From NCBI GenBank assembly GCA_027415455.1, contig DAIBSV010000047.1:1-12770 (forward strand): a stretch of DNA of 12,770 bases, written 5' to 3'. A program made the translations under genes and the position numbers. Below, one piece after another: positions 12,665 through 12,770 of the stretch (the stretch's first letter is position 1; the number at the start of each line of letters is the position of its first letter). The stretch is from Nitrospirota bacterium. Lineage in GTDB: Bacteria > Nitrospirota_A > Leptospirillia > Leptospirillales > Leptospirillaceae. The notes under the pieces were generated by a model. That model searched no databases, was not told where the DNA came from, and worked only from the letters and a program-made list of their open reading frames with translations.

Positions 12665-12770
12665 GCTGCCGGTTCTCCGCCTCGTTGGCGATGGAGATTT
12701 TGACGAGAATGCTGTAAGCGAAAACGAGTATCAGAACAATCACGACATAGAGAATAAGTTGAAGGGAATG
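12657..12770 (-). CDS. C-terminal end of a membrane protein (5' part beyond window)
   Basis: The last 37 codons and stop of a minus-strand gene are visible. They encode one hydrophobic helix (LQLILYVVIVLILVFAYS) followed by a short polar tail KISIANEAENRQHD. Its TGA overlaps the ATG of the downstream lipoprotein gene by 8 nt, indicating translational coupling and probably a shared job in the envelope. Too little is present to name it; it could be a very small single-span protein or the end of a larger membrane protein. Confidence 0.6.
   Translation of the reverse strand, partial: HSLQLILYVVIVLILVFAYSILVKISIANEAENRQHD

Noticed and set aside
1..12770. Mobile elements, CRISPR arrays, tRNA or rRNA genes, phage or defence systems
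   Set aside because: Reading both strands I found no transposase, regularly spaced repeats, cloverleaf, rRNA segment or defence-type domain. The content is housekeeping and metabolic.

Overview
The window looks like an ordinary chromosomal segment of a moderately GC-rich, Gram-negative, probably autotrophic bacterium. A Leptospirillum-like member of the Nitrospirota is my best guess. The reasons are a multi-subunit 2-oxoacid:ferredoxin oxidoreductase operon of the kind used by reductive TCA cycle autotrophs, ADP-heptose (LPS core) genes, and C5-pathway tetrapyrrole synthesis. The taxonomic guess is inference from gene content; no rRNA or other marker gene is present.

Layout. Positions 1-3973 (minus strand) form one tight gene string read hemL > gmhA > rfaE2 > mfd: glutamate-1-semialdehyde aminotransferase, phosphoheptose isomerase, heptose-phosphate adenylyltransferase, and the first 511 codons of the transcription-repair coupling factor, which runs off the left edge. 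hemL is split by a frame change at a run of nine G (nine C on the coding strand). Positions 3974-4854 hold a divergent control region, a 77-residue membrane protein with a near-perfect Shine-Dalgarno sequence, and a possible 32-42-residue membrane peptide. Positions 4855-6466 (minus) carry an unrecognised polytopic membrane protein and a secreted YceI-family protein. A 209-bp AT-rich divergent spacer with good promoter candidates on both strands follows. Positions 6676-8032 (plus) carry three small genes: a protein with a C-terminal J-like domain, an unrecognised 94-residue protein, and a DUF1841 protein.

Positions 8033-8441 hold no convincing gene. They carry a promoter candidate and a roughly 310-nt leader ending in a hairpin just before the ribosome binding site of the main operon. 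Positions 8442-11838 (plus) encode the alpha, beta, gamma and delta (two-cluster ferredoxin) subunits of a 2-oxoacid:ferredoxin oxidoreductase, then a small fifth gene that may be an epsilon-type subunit, separated from the fourth by a very stable hairpin. Convergent to it, 11885-12770 (minus) holds an unrecognised lipoprotein with a second membrane segment and the tail of a small membrane protein overlapping its start.

How it fits together. The oxidoreductase interconverts a 2-oxoacid plus CoA with acyl-CoA plus CO2 using ferredoxin; in an autotroph it would run reductively to fix CO2. GmhA and RfaE2 are two of the steps to ADP-heptose; the kinase and phosphatase are not here. HemL supplies 5-aminolevulinate for haem. 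I see no phage, IS element, CRISPR array, tRNA or rRNA. The points most worth checking are the hemL frame break, the fifth gene of the oxidoreductase operon, the irregular first cluster motif of the delta subunit, and the structured leader.
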